Source: Mongoliitalea lutea (GTDB lineage Bacteria; Bacteroidota; Bacteroidia; Cytophagales; Cyclobacteriaceae). From it: 64,000 nucleotides of DNA. The position numbers were made by a program, and so were the translations under genes. Location of the stretch: contig NZ_BMYF01000016.1 of NCBI RefSeq assembly GCF_014652135.1, positions 53,961-117,960 on the forward strand, given 5' to 3'. The stretch's first letter is position 1. Each line of letters opens with the position of its first letter. The notes under the pieces are model-generated. The model had not been told where the DNA came from and made no database searches. It was given only the letters and a program-made list of their open reading frames with translations. Below, piece after piece: positions 38,905-46,379 of the stretch.

Positions 38905-41106
38905 ATGATACACCCACAGTACTTTCAAAAGATTCTTTTCCTTGTTGCTGTTTTTTGTTGCTCATTTGCTTCCTTCCCTAGTCTCGCCCAATTGTCGGAT
39001 TTGCAGCGATGGGAGCGCAGGGCTTCGCAGGTGGAAATTTTTAGGGATGGTTTGGGGGTGCCTCATATTTATGGGAAAACAGATGGAGATGCAGTTTTTG
39101 GGATGATCTATGCGCAGTGTGAGGATGATTTCAACCGGGTGGAGATGAATTACATCACAGCCATGGGCCGCATGGCCGAAGTGGAAGGAGTGAAGGAATT
39201 GTATGCAGACCTTCGCATGAAGCTCTACATCGATGAAGCAGTAGTCAAAAAAGAGTATCAACAAGCACCGAAATGGTTAAAGCAATTAATGAGCGCTTGG
39301 GCGGATGGGATTAATTATTTTCTACATACCCACCCAGAAGTTAAGCCTAAACTGATTACCAAATTTGAACCATGGATGGCATTGACTTTCTCCGAGGGAA
39401 GTATTGGAGGAGATATTGAAACCATTTCCGTGAATCAGTTAAAGGCTTTTTATGATAAAGAATTTCAGGCTTCATTAGTTTATCAGGAACGCAACTTTGA
39501 CGAAGAGCCCAAAGGTTCCAATGGTTTTGCTATCGCACCTCAATTATCCGCTACTGGCAATGCCTTATTGATGATCAATCCTCATACATCTTTCTATTTT
39601 AGGCCGGAAGTTCATATGGTGAGTGAAGAAGGTTTGAATGCCTATGGAGCAGTGACTTGGGGACAGTTTTTTATCTATCAGGGCTTCAACGAGTACAATG
39701 GATGGATGCACACTTCTGCCAAAGCAGATGCTATCGACCACTTTGCCCTGACAGTGGAGCAAAGAAACGGTAAGTATCATTACAAATTTGGAGAAGAGTG
39801 GAGACCATTTACTGAAAAAACCATTCAGTTGACCTACAAAGAGGATGGACAATTGTTGAAGAGAAGCATCACGGCTTACTACAGTCATCATGGTCCGGTT
39901 ATCAGGGAAGAAGATGAAAAGTGGGTGGCTATTGCATTAATGGTTGAGCGAGAAAAGGCTCTGACACAATCGTATCTGCGTACCAAAACCACCAATCACC
40001 AAGAGTTTCGGGCAATCATGGACTTGAAAACCAATAGTTCCAATAGTACCATGTATGCGGATAGAGATGGAAACATCGTGTATTACCATGGCAATTTTGT
40101 ACCTAAAAGAGATCCATCATTCGATTGGAGAGGGGTAGTAGATGGAAGTAATCCAGCTACTGATTGGAGAGGTTTACATGATGTAGAAGAATTGATTTAT
40201 CTTGAAAATCCTGTGACTGGTTGGATTCAGCATTGCAACTCTGATCCATTCAATGCTTTGGGCAAAATGAGCCCGAAACGGGAAGATTTTCCTCCCTATG
40301 TAGCCTGGGATGTGGAAAATGCGAGGGGAATCAATGCTGTAAGAATTTTAGAACAGCCCCGAAAGTGGACCTTAGAGTCTATGATTTACGAATTAGCTTA
40401 CGATCCACATATTTTGGCTTTTGAGCCATTAGTGCCTGTTCTAAAAAAAGCTTTTGATCAATTGCCGGCAACTGATCCAAGAAAATCACAACTTCAATCA
40501 GCAGTTGACACCTTGGTAGCTTGGGATCTAAAAACGCATGTAAACTCGGTAGCCACATCAGTAGCAGTATTTTGGGGCAATCAATTGATGGGTATGGGAA
40601 GAGGTTTGGACAGACCTTGGGATGCTTATGTATTTGATTATTTGGCGGAGCATTTAACTCAGAAGCAATTGATCGATGCATTGGATAAAGCTGTAGCCAA
40701 ATTAGGTGAAGATTTTGGTCAATGGAATACGCCTTGGGGAGAGATCAACCGATTTCAACGGGTGACGAATGCCATTCAGGGGAAGTTTTATGACGAGTTG
40801 CCAAGTTTACCTGTAGGATTTAATTCATCCATGTGGGGTTCTTTAGCCGCTTATGGGAGTCGGGCTTATCCAAATACCAAACGCTTTTATGGGAATGTGG
40901 GCAATAGCTTTGTAGCAGCTGTGGAGTTTGGTGAGAAAGTAAAAGCCAAATCCATCTTGGCAGGGGGACAGTCAGGGAATCCTTTTTCTCCTCATTTTGT
41001 AGATCAGGCGGAGATGTACACCCAGGCCCAATTTAAAGATGTCTTATATTATCGGGAAGATGTGGAGCAACATGCCCGTAAAAAATACAAGCCTGGACAA
41101 CGGTAG
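38905..41106 (+). CDS. Penicillin acylase-family (S45) Ntn hydrolase
   Basis: A 733-residue exported Ntn-hydrolase precursor. The signal peptide ends near residue 29 ('PSLAQ'). Self-cleavage is expected at G204/S205 in 'EPKGSNGFAIAP', making S205 the N-terminal nucleophile of the beta chain. 'GQFFIYQGFNEYNGWMHT' and 'SSNSTMYADRDGNIVYYHGN' (split here for length) are family landmarks, the latter with the oxyanion asparagine region. The family hydrolyses amides such as penicillins, acyl-homoserine lactones or N-acyl peptides; the substrate is unknown. It is convergent with the TraB gene, with a hairpin over its stop codon. Confidence 0.92.
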   Translation: MIHPQYFQKILFLVAVFCCSFASFPSLAQLSDLQRWERRASQVEIFRDGLGVPHIYGKTDGDAVFGMIYAQCEDDFNRVEMNYITAMGRMAEVEGVKELYADLRMKLYIDEAVVKKEYQQAPKWLKQLMSAWADGINYFLHTHPEVKPKLITKFEPWMALTFSEGSIGGDIETISVNQLKAFYDKEFQASLVYQERNFDEEPKGSNGFAIAPQLSATGNALLMINPHTSFYFRPEVHMVSEEGLNAYGAVTWGQFFIYQGFNEYNGWMHTSAKADAIDHFALTVEQRNGKYHYKFGEEWRPFTEKTIQLTYKEDGQLLKRSITAYYSHHGPVIREEDEKWVAIALMVEREKALTQSYLRTKTTNHQEFRAIMDLKTNSSNSTMYADRDGNIVYYHGNFVPKRDPSFDWRGVVDGSNPATDWRGLHDVEELIYLENPVTGWIQHCNSDPFNALGKMSPKREDFPPYVAWDVENARGINAVRILEQPRKWTLESMIYELAYDPHILAFEPLVPVLKKAFDQLPATDPRKSQLQSAVDTLVAWDLKTHVNSVATSVAVFWGNQLMGMGRGLDRPWDAYVFDYLAEHLTQKQLIDALDKAVAKLGEDFGQWNTPWGEINRFQRVTNAIQGKFYDELPSLPVGFNSSMWGSLAAYGSRAYPNTKRFYGNVGNSFVAAVEFGEKVKAKSILAGGQSGNPFSPHFVDQAEMYTQAQFKDVLYYREDVEQHARKKYKPGQR

Positions 41107-41113
41107 TCCAGGC
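41091..41113. terminator. Hairpin between convergent genes
   Basis: GCCTGGAC / GTCCAGGC perfect 8-bp stem spanning the stop codon of the acylase gene, 10 bp before the stop of the TraB gene. There is no T-run on either side, so termination is likely weak or Rho-assisted. Confidence 0.45.
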
Positions 41114-41123
41114 TCTCATGTAT

Positions 41124-41984
41124 TTATCGTACCGGTTCAACAGTGTAACCTGCATTTCGGAGGAGTTGGATGACTCCTTTTTCGGAGGGGAAATGGCCTG
41201 CGCCTACAGCAATAAATGTTGTCTCTGCTTTGATAAATTCTTCGATTTTTGGGATCCAATTTCTGTTTCGCTCATTGAGCAAGATTTCTCCATATTCTCC
41301 TGTTAGGCCATCTGCTTGGATCATCTCTTGGAGTTTGTTTAAGTCCTCTGCTAAATACGCTTCAATCATGCCCTGAAATTCCTTTTCAGTCGCATCGGTC
41401 AAAATCATTTTGGATAAATCAGCTACCTGCCTTTCCATAGGGATTCGATCAAAAATACTGATTTGATAGGCGGCTGTTTCCAAGCCTTCCATGGGTATTT
41501 TCCATTCCTGTGATTTGTTGGTGAAAAATAGTTCATAACTATCCGGCGTTTCACAGGGCAGTTGCTTCATCAATACCATGGTGGATAGAATGAACGGTTT
41601 CATAATTCCCATTTGCGCCAAGCCCATACCATAATTGCTGGATAAAAATTCGTCCAAAGCCTCTTTGGCTTCGGGTTCGAAATCATTTTGAATATTGTAA
41701 AAATCCTTGTTGATGGAATTTTGTTGCATTTCCTGGGCAAGCATGGGGTCGGACATATTCAATTCCAAGACGATTTTTTTGCTTGATTGTAAAGCCGAAA
41801 GTATACGCTCGTCCATTTTAAAGTCCTCCGGACAAATGACATGGATGGTGCCAAAAAGATAGGATGGTTGCTCCAGTCCATTCTCGGAAATTTTCCACAA
41901 TAGGGAGTTTTCCAATGACTGTTGAGCAAAAGCAGGGGATAGTTGGATCAAAATAAAGATCCAGAGTAAAACAGATTTTCTCAT
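41124..41984 (-). CDS. TraB/GumN-family protein
   Basis: A 286-residue exported protein (signal peptide ends about residue 20, 'SPAFAQQ'). TraB/GumN motifs: 'YLFGTIHVI' (G45-H48), the 'L.E.LELNM' strand ('IVLELNMSD'), and the C-terminal 'FIAVGAGHFPSEKGVIQLLRNAGY' (here given in two pieces: 'AVGAGHFP' and 'GVIQLLRNAGY'). Eukaryotic and bacterial relatives (Tiki/GumN) are metalloproteases, but activity here is untested. It has a single cysteine pair. The 5' flank holds two copies of the dispersed 255-bp repeat. Confidence 0.88.
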   Translation of the reverse strand: MRKSVLLWIFILIQLSPAFAQQSLENSLLWKISENGLEQPSYLFGTIHVICPEDFKMDERILSALQSSKKIVLELNMSDPMLAQEMQQNSINKDFYNIQNDFEPEAKEALDEFLSSNYGMGLAQMGIMKPFILSTMVLMKQLPCETPDSYELFFTNKSQEWKIPMEGLETAAYQISIFDRIPMERQVADLSKMILTDATEKEFQGMIEAYLAEDLNKLQEMIQADGLTGEYGEILLNERNRNWIPKIEEFIKAETTFIAVGAGHFPSEKGVIQLLRNAGYTVEPVR

Positions 41985-42104
41985 AATTTCTTGGCTCTCG
42001 CGGATAAAACGGATATGACAGATTTAACGTAGATATAAATCTAAGAAAAAAATTGGAGATGGAACGTGGATGCTTTGTATCGGGGATTTTTGCCAGAAAG
42101 GTTT

Positions 42105-42362
42105 GGTCCACGAATGGCACGATTGACACGAAGGATTTTACTTGAACTAAAGGCTGGAAAACTCTGTGTTCTCTGCGTAGATCTTTGCTTCCTTGGCGGT
42201 TAAAATGGTCCACAGATTATTCAGATTGGCACAGAAGGAGGTATTTATAGGGAGATGGTGAGGATAAGGTTAAATTAATTAAATGGATAGTTTATTAATT
42301 TACTCGCATGGCTCGTGGATTTCCACAAATCTAAAATCTGAAATCTTAACTCTAAAATAAAA
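42105..42362. repeat. Dispersed ~255-bp intergenic repeat, copy B
   Basis: It contains the same ordered blocks as copy A: GGTCCACGAATGGCAC, 'CTTTGCTTCCTTGGCGGTTA', 'TCCACAGATT..CAGATTGGCAC', 'TTAATTAAATGGATAGTTT' and 'TTTACTCGC'. It is followed immediately by copy C, so B and C form a tandem pair (offset 258 bp). It lies upstream of the TraB gene, which reads away from it. Confidence 0.75.
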
Positions 42363-42500
42363 AGGTCCACGAATGGCACGAATGACACGAAGGATTTGGC
42401 TTGGATTAGGGGCTGGAAAAACTCTGTGTTCTCTGCGTAGACCTTTGCTTCCTTGGCGGTTAAAAAGGTCCACAGATAACTCAGATTGGCACAGATATAG
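42363..42500. repeat. Dispersed intergenic repeat, copy C (first half)
   Basis: It begins GGTCCACGAATGGCACGAA and carries the 'CTCTGTGTTCTCTGCGTAG' and 'CTTGGCGGTTA' blocks and the 'AGATTGGCACAGA' block, then diverges. The rest of the gap to 42805 is simple TCTAAAATCT-like text and a remnant 'AATCCGCTTAGATCTGATCC'; no gene is visible there. Confidence 0.7.
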
Positions 42501-42805
42501 GCTTAAAGAGTAATAGTATTAGTTGAAATTAATGGGTTAGATTTGTTAAGTGGAATTCCTAATATAGCTCATGAGTAGATCAAATCTAAATTCTAACGTC
42601 TAAAATCTAAAATTCAAAATCTGTTCAAATCCGCTTAGATCTGATCCATCTGTGAGAACCTTGTAATTTTTGTCACAGAAAAGCTCACTGAAAAATTAGA
42701 CTTTTGAATTATCACCTAATTTGGGGAAGTCTATGGTTGTACTTGCAGCATGGATTTTCCTGAAAAGGTATTAAATTCAATTAAAATCATTAACAACACC
42801 CACGT

Positions 42806-44503
42806 ATGAACCTAACCAAACGATCATTTCTCAAAAAACTAGGTGCACTGAGTGCAGGAACAGGATTGATAGGCGCAGGAGCATTGCAATCTTCTTGCAG
42901 TAAAAGTACTGATAGTTTGACAGTTTCAGGAGAAATGGATCCACCTGCTGCATTTAAAGTCACCATTTTTCAAACCACCGATGTGCATTGTCAGATTCAT
43001 CCTCACGATGAACTGTATTGGGAGAATGGAGAAAAAGTCTTTAAAAAAGCTGGAGGCTATGCCAATATGCATGCCTTTATTCAACAGCAACGAGCACAAG
43101 CAGCGCATTCGTTTTTGGTAGATACAGGGGATATGTTTCAGGGATCTATGCTTTCTGTCAAAACCAAAGGCGAAGCGATAGTACCCATTTTGAACGCTAT
43201 GTCTTATGATTTGTATTCGCCTGGCAACTGGGAGGTTGTGTACAATAAAAAGCCCATGCAGAAACTCATGGGTGCTTTGACAGCAGGGAAAGTTTGTGCC
43301 AATATGTACCATGATTTGGGTAATGGAGAGCGTGGAGAATTGATTTTTCCTCCCTACCATATCTGGACCGTGAATGGGGTGAAGTTTGGTTTTATTGGAT
43401 ACAATGATCATTTGGTTCCAAGAAGACAGTCTCCAGGATACAGCGAAGGAATTATTTTCACCAGACCAGAAGCTAACTTAGCGCATTATGTAGATGTATT
43501 GAGAAATCAGGAAGGATGTGCTTTTGTAGCGATTATGTCTCATATCGGACTTTCTCAAGAAATAGCACTTTCAAATAATCCAGCTTGTGAAGGGGTAGAT
43601 TATATTTTGGGAGCGGACACCCATGAACGTGTTCGCAAGCCAATTCAAGGAAAATATGCTAAGGTAGTCCAACCAGGAGCTTTTGGGTCATTTGTGGGAA
43701 AATTGGAGTTGCAGATAAAAGATGGAAAAGTTGTTGGTGAGACTTACGAATTATTGGATGTCTTGGCGGATGCCATTGAGCCTTCCTCTCGGATTAGTAG
43801 AATTGTGGAGGAAGTAGAAAAACCATTTAAGGAGGAAATCAATCAGGTTGTTGGATACAGTACCATCCCGCTTTACAGGTATTTCGTTATCGAAAACCCT
43901 ATTGACACCATGGTAGTGGATGCCGTGAAATGGCAGTTGCCTGATGTTGATATTGCTTTGTCCAATGGCTTCCGATTTTGCCCACCAAATGTCACTCCGG
44001 ATGAAACTGGCAATATTCCAATTACTAGAGGCTTTATCTACGATATGTTGCCTGTTGATTCTATCGTACGCACAGGTGAAGTAACGGGTCAGCAACTGAT
44101 GGATTGGATGGAAGTGGAGTTAAATAATGTGTTTGCAGAAGATGCTAATAGACGATTTGGCGGTTGGGTGACCAAATTCAAGGGTATGAAAATTACCTTT
44201 AATGCTTTTGGTGAAGCTGGTCAACGTGTACAGTCTATGCTTATCAAGGGCGAACCGATAAATTTGAATAAAACCTATACAATATCTGCTTGCGAACGAG
44301 AAGGCGATCCTGCGGATATGATTTGCCGCATGAGTAATGTGAAAAATGTAAAAAATACCGAATACACTTTGCATGGAGTAATGTTGGCCTATTTAAAAGA
44401 AAATTCGCCCGTAACTCCAACTCCAAGAGGAGATGCGCGTGCATTGGATGCTCCAGCTACCTTGCTTTCCCAAGTGACTGGAGTGGATTATGAGTTTCAT
44501 TGA
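42806..44503 (+). CDS. SoxB-like 5'-nucleotidase-family metallophosphoesterase
   Basis: A 565-residue exported enzyme. The N-terminus 'TKRSFLKKLGALSAG' is a Tat-like signal (K-R in place of R-R) that runs into a possible lipobox ('LQSSC', C31). The calcineurin-like domain (about 50-300) has 'QTTDVHCQIHPH', 'DTGDMFQG', 'GNWEVVY', 'SHIGL' and 'GADTHERV'; a C-terminal 5'-nucleotidase domain follows (about 335-540). 'GNWE' in place of GNHE and the overall length recall SoxB, the thiosulfohydrolase of the Sox system. No other sox gene is nearby, so a nucleotidase or other phosphoesterase role is as likely. Confidence 0.85.
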   Translation: MNLTKRSFLKKLGALSAGTGLIGAGALQSSCSKSTDSLTVSGEMDPPAAFKVTIFQTTDVHCQIHPHDELYWENGEKVFKKAGGYANMHAFIQQQRAQAAHSFLVDTGDMFQGSMLSVKTKGEAIVPILNAMSYDLYSPGNWEVVYNKKPMQKLMGALTAGKVCANMYHDLGNGERGELIFPPYHIWTVNGVKFGFIGYNDHLVPRRQSPGYSEGIIFTRPEANLAHYVDVLRNQEGCAFVAIMSHIGLSQEIALSNNPACEGVDYILGADTHERVRKPIQGKYAKVVQPGAFGSFVGKLELQIKDGKVVGETYELLDVLADAIEPSSRISRIVEEVEKPFKEEINQVVGYSTIPLYRYFVIENPIDTMVVDAVKWQLPDVDIALSNGFRFCPPNVTPDETGNIPITRGFIYDMLPVDSIVRTGEVTGQQLMDWMEVELNNVFAEDANRRFGGWVTKFKGMKITFNAFGEAGQRVQSMLIKGEPINLNKTYTISACEREGDPADMICRMSNVKNVKNTEYTLHGVMLAYLKENSPVTPTPRGDARALDAPATLLSQVTGVDYEFH

Positions 44504-44818
44504 TGCATATAATTTCTCTATCTAAAGCGGCTTTCTAAAAAATAAAAATTCAGTTTTGTAGCCCAAGCAAATTACTGATTTAGGTTTTATCCTTTGTGGC
44601 TTAGTGCTTTTGTGGTAAAAAATGCCACGAAGGCTCTAAGGCACAAAGCCTCATATCATATAGTTTAAAGTGTATTTTGATTGATATGCTGAAGGGAAAG
44701 TTTCCTGGATGTTGAAATAATTGATCCTCCTATTTTTGATATCTTTTTAATCTGAAAATCCAGAGTTTTCCAGTTTTGATTTTTTTACATTATCTTTTGT
44801 ATTTAAAATCAAGACATT
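44504..44818. other. Intergenic region with a long imperfect hairpin
   Basis: There is no gene. At 44592-44648 a 24-nt arm (CTTTGTGGCTTAGTGCTTTT...) pairs with its near-complement (ending GGCACAAAG) with four mismatches around a 9-nt loop. This looks like two facing copies of the common 'CTTCGTGCCTTAGTGCCTTT'-type dispersed repeat. A TTATCTTTTG box lies about 25 nt before the next ATG and may belong to its promoter. Confidence 0.6.
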
Positions 44819-46264
44819 ATGATACAACAATTGACCCAGAAATTTACCATCGCCTTTGTTCTTTTATTTTCTTTTTGGGCATGTACCAGTAAGGTTGATG
44901 TTATCCCCAGTGCTTCCGTGGATGGCTTTAGTTTATTGGAGGCCTACGTGATGGCAGATGACCCCGCTTTTTCCTATGAATTGGTGTATTCTACCAGCAG
45001 CGAGACCTATGATTACCATGTGGTACGCATGGTGTCCCAAACATGGTTGACTGCTGAGGAAGTCAATGAAACGGAGTGGTGGCATTATGTTTCTTTCGTA
45101 GTTCCCAAAAATACCAGTTTTGAAACAGGGTTTTTGTGGATTGGGGGAGGAGCGATAGAATCACCTTTGCCAGAAGAACCCAACCCGATTATTTTGGAAG
45201 TAGCCCTTCGTACGAATTCGGTGGCTGCGGAAATTCATAACGTCCCTTTTCAGCCACTCACATTTTTGGATGATGACAAGGGGCCACGCTATGAGGATGA
45301 TATCATTGCGTATGGTTGGCGGAAATTTATGGAAGGAGGAGCGAAGGATGAGGATGCCAGGTGGTTGCTTCGGCTACCTATGACCAAAGCTGCCAAGTTG
45401 GCTATGGATGTGGTAGTGGAAGTAGTGGAGGAGAAGTACGAACTTCCATTGAATCATTTTGTGGTGTCTGGTGCGTCCAAAAGAGGCTGGACAACCTGGA
45501 CTACCGCTGCTGTTGATAAGCGGGTGGTAGCCATGGCGCCTATTGTAATTGATCTTTTGAATTTGGAGGAATCATTTCAGCACCATTGGAGGAACTATGG
45601 GTATTGGGCTCCGGCGGTCACTTCTTATGTCAATGAGGATATCATGGATTGGCAAGGTTCCATGGAGTTTGAGCGCTTACTTTCTATTACAGAACCCTAT
45701 GCTTTCAAGGAGAAATTTGCCGATATTCCCAAGCTAATTGTCAATGCAGCTGGTGATGAATTTTTTCAGCCGGATAGTTGGAAGTTTTACTGGGATGAGT
45801 TGCCCGGTGAAAAGCACTTGATGTATGTGCCCAATTATGGACATGATTTACGTAATTCGGACGCCTTAGCAAATGTATTATCTTTCTATGCCTCTATTTT
45901 GAATCAATCCTCGAGACCTACCTATGAGTGGGCTATCAAGGATAATTCCATTTTGCTGCAAACTGACCCCAATCAAAAGCCAGTCTCCATCAAGTTATGG
46001 TCGGCGACTAACGAAGAGGAACGTAATTTTATGATTGATCGCTTTGGACCTCATTGGTCAGCTTCTGAGGTCTTGATCAATGAAAGTGGTCGCTACGAAA
46101 TTCAGATTCCTACACCTGAAAAAGGCTATACAGGATATTTCGTAGAAGTCACCTACCCAGGTCAGATTCCTATAAAAATTACCAGCGGGGTAGAAGTTTT
46201 ACCAAGGGAATATCCCTTTGAATCGTATGTTCCGTCCAAAGCTTTGGGGACTCCTCGAGAGTAG
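44819..46264 (+). CDS. PhoPQ-activated pathogenicity-related (PqaA) family lipoprotein
   Basis: A 481-residue lipoprotein (lipobox 'FSFWAC', C22). The body matches the PhoPQ-regulated protein family (PF10142), an alpha/beta-hydrolase fold: 'HYVSFVVPKN', 'ARWLLRLPMTKAA', 'FVVSGASKRGWTTW' (nucleophile-elbow-like G-x-S-K-R-G), 'RVVAMAPIVIDLLNL', and 'NAAGDEFFQPDSWKFYWDEL'. The late histidine in 'VPNYGHDLRNSD' could complete a triad. The substrate is unknown. It is followed 115 nt later by an M14 peptidase on the same strand. Confidence 0.88.
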   Translation: MIQQLTQKFTIAFVLLFSFWACTSKVDVIPSASVDGFSLLEAYVMADDPAFSYELVYSTSSETYDYHVVRMVSQTWLTAEEVNETEWWHYVSFVVPKNTSFETGFLWIGGGAIESPLPEEPNPIILEVALRTNSVAAEIHNVPFQPLTFLDDDKGPRYEDDIIAYGWRKFMEGGAKDEDARWLLRLPMTKAAKLAMDVVVEVVEEKYELPLNHFVVSGASKRGWTTWTTAAVDKRVVAMAPIVIDLLNLEESFQHHWRNYGYWAPAVTSYVNEDIMDWQGSMEFERLLSITEPYAFKEKFADIPKLIVNAAGDEFFQPDSWKFYWDELPGEKHLMYVPNYGHDLRNSDALANVLSFYASILNQSSRPTYEWAIKDNSILLQTDPNQKPVSIKLWSATNEEERNFMIDRFGPHWSASEVLINESGRYEIQIPTPEKGYTGYFVEVTYPGQIPIKITSGVEVLPREYPFESYVPSKALGTPRE

Positions 46265-46379
46265 CCCAAATTTTTGCATGATTCTTTACCAATTAACCCT
46301 TATTTTATCCGATTAGCAGGGCTGATTTTGAAGAAGCCTTTGTGGGTTGTACCTTCGGATATACCTAATTTGATACGCT

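Noticed and set aside
42806..44503. Part of a full Sox (thiosulfate oxidation) operon
   Set aside because: No soxXA, soxYZ or soxCD gene is present in the flanks; only a SoxB-like protein can be supported.
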